A stretch of DNA of 22,839 nt, from assembly GCF_030151805.1 (NCBI RefSeq), contig NZ_JASLCN010000289.1, positions 1 through 22,839 on the forward strand, read 5' to 3'. The stretch is from Fluviicola sp. GTDB taxonomy: Bacteria > Bacteroidota > Bacteroidia > Flavobacteriales_D > Crocinitomicaceae. A program made the position numbers and the translations under genes. Below, one piece after another: positions 22,583 through 22,839 of the stretch (the stretch's first letter is position 1; each line of letters opens with the position of its first letter). The notes beneath the pieces were generated by a model. The model was given only the letters and a program-made list of their open reading frames with translations, did no database searches and was not told the DNA's origin.

Positions 22583-22839
22583 ATGAGTAACGAAATAAAA
22601 AACGTTGAATACGGATTAGAGAAAATTTTTGAAGGAGCACAGGACTTTTTGCCTTTGCTTGGAACGGATTACGTAGAATTTTATGTAGGAAATGCAAAGC
22701 AAGCGGCTCATTTCTACAAAACAGCTTTCGGATTCCAGGATTTGGCTTACGCCGGGTTGGAAACAGGTGTGAAAGATCGCGCATCTTACGTATTAAAGCA
22801 AGATAAAATCAGAATTGTATTAACAACGGCATTGAATAG
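22583..22839 (+). CDS. hppD: 4-hydroxyphenylpyruvate dioxygenase, 5' part only
   Basis: The frame runs from ATG at 22583 to the window edge (85 full codons, no stop), so only the N-terminal domain start is visible. The enzyme converts 4-hydroxyphenylpyruvate to homogentisate, the step before hmgA. Residues GLEKIFEGAQDFLPLLGTDY and VEFYVGNAKQAAHFYKTAFG (two adjoining pieces) match the N-terminal vicinal-oxygen-chelate domain of HPPD. The Fe ligands lie in the C-terminal domain and are outside the window. It lies 114 bases after hmgA, across the G/C-tract hairpins, and is probably in the same operon. Confidence 0.85.
   Translation, partial: MSNEIKNVEYGLEKIFEGAQDFLPLLGTDYVEFYVGNAKQAAHFYKTAFGFQDLAYAGLETGVKDRASYVLKQDKIRIVLTTALN

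Noticed and set aside
1..22839. CRISPR arrays, insertion sequences, phage genes, tRNA or rRNA
   Set aside because: No regularly spaced repeats, transposase or integrase motifs, or cloverleaf-like segments were seen in the gaps.

Overview
The window looks like chromosomal DNA from a member of the Bacteroidetes, order Flavobacteriales; a Crocinitomicaceae/Fluviicola-like bacterium is my best guess, made from memory of protein style and not from any search. The support is: a complete nuoA-N operon with separate nuoC and nuoD and a short NuoG, a short-chain (SDR) threonine dehydrogenase of the flavobacterial type, almost no Shine-Dalgarno sequences, and candidate promoters with the Bacteroidetes -7 motif TAnnTTTG.

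Layout. (1) 1-2102, plus strand, AT-rich and accessory in character: the 3' end of a protein with an Ig/CarboxypepD_reg-like fold, a likely terminator, then two overlapping genes for predicted lipoproteins whose first 34 codons are almost identical in DNA but whose remainders have diverged. (2) 2103-2456: a 354-bp gap with a minus-strand coding-like fragment, a perfect 19-bp palindrome and a candidate promoter. (3) 2457-15239: nuoABCDEFGHIJKLMN, fourteen tightly packed or overlapping genes for respiratory complex I (NADH:menaquinone oxidoreductase). NuoEFG, the NADH-oxidising module, is present, but NuoG lacks its large molybdopterin-fold domain. (4) 15301-17985: a secreted protein with YD-like repeats and a polytopic GT-C-like membrane protein. 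(5) 17986-18296: a 311-bp convergent gap with repeat-like motifs and hairpins. (6) Minus strand 18297-21076: a polyprenyl-phosphate-type family 2 glycosyltransferase, an exported MORN-like repeat protein, and L-threonine 3-dehydrogenase. (7) Plus strand from 21314: homogentisate 1,2-dioxygenase followed by 4-hydroxyphenylpyruvate dioxygenase, cut by the window end; these are consecutive steps of tyrosine breakdown and are transcribed divergently from the threonine dehydrogenase.

How the parts fit together. The nuo operon supplies NADH oxidation coupled to ion translocation. The threonine and tyrosine genes feed amino-acid carbon into central metabolism and meet at a 237-bp divergent control region with exact -7 motifs in both directions. 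The GT2 and GT-C-like genes could form a donor/acceptor pair for surface glycan or protein glycosylation, but this rests only on proximity and family logic.

I found no CRISPR array, transposase, phage gene, tRNA or rRNA, and no clear evidence of a wholly new system. The items most worth a second look are the mosaic lipoprotein pair, the palindrome upstream of nuoA, the five-cysteine tail of the short NuoG, the repeat-rich hmgA control region, and the unexplained minus-strand fragment at 2255-2380.
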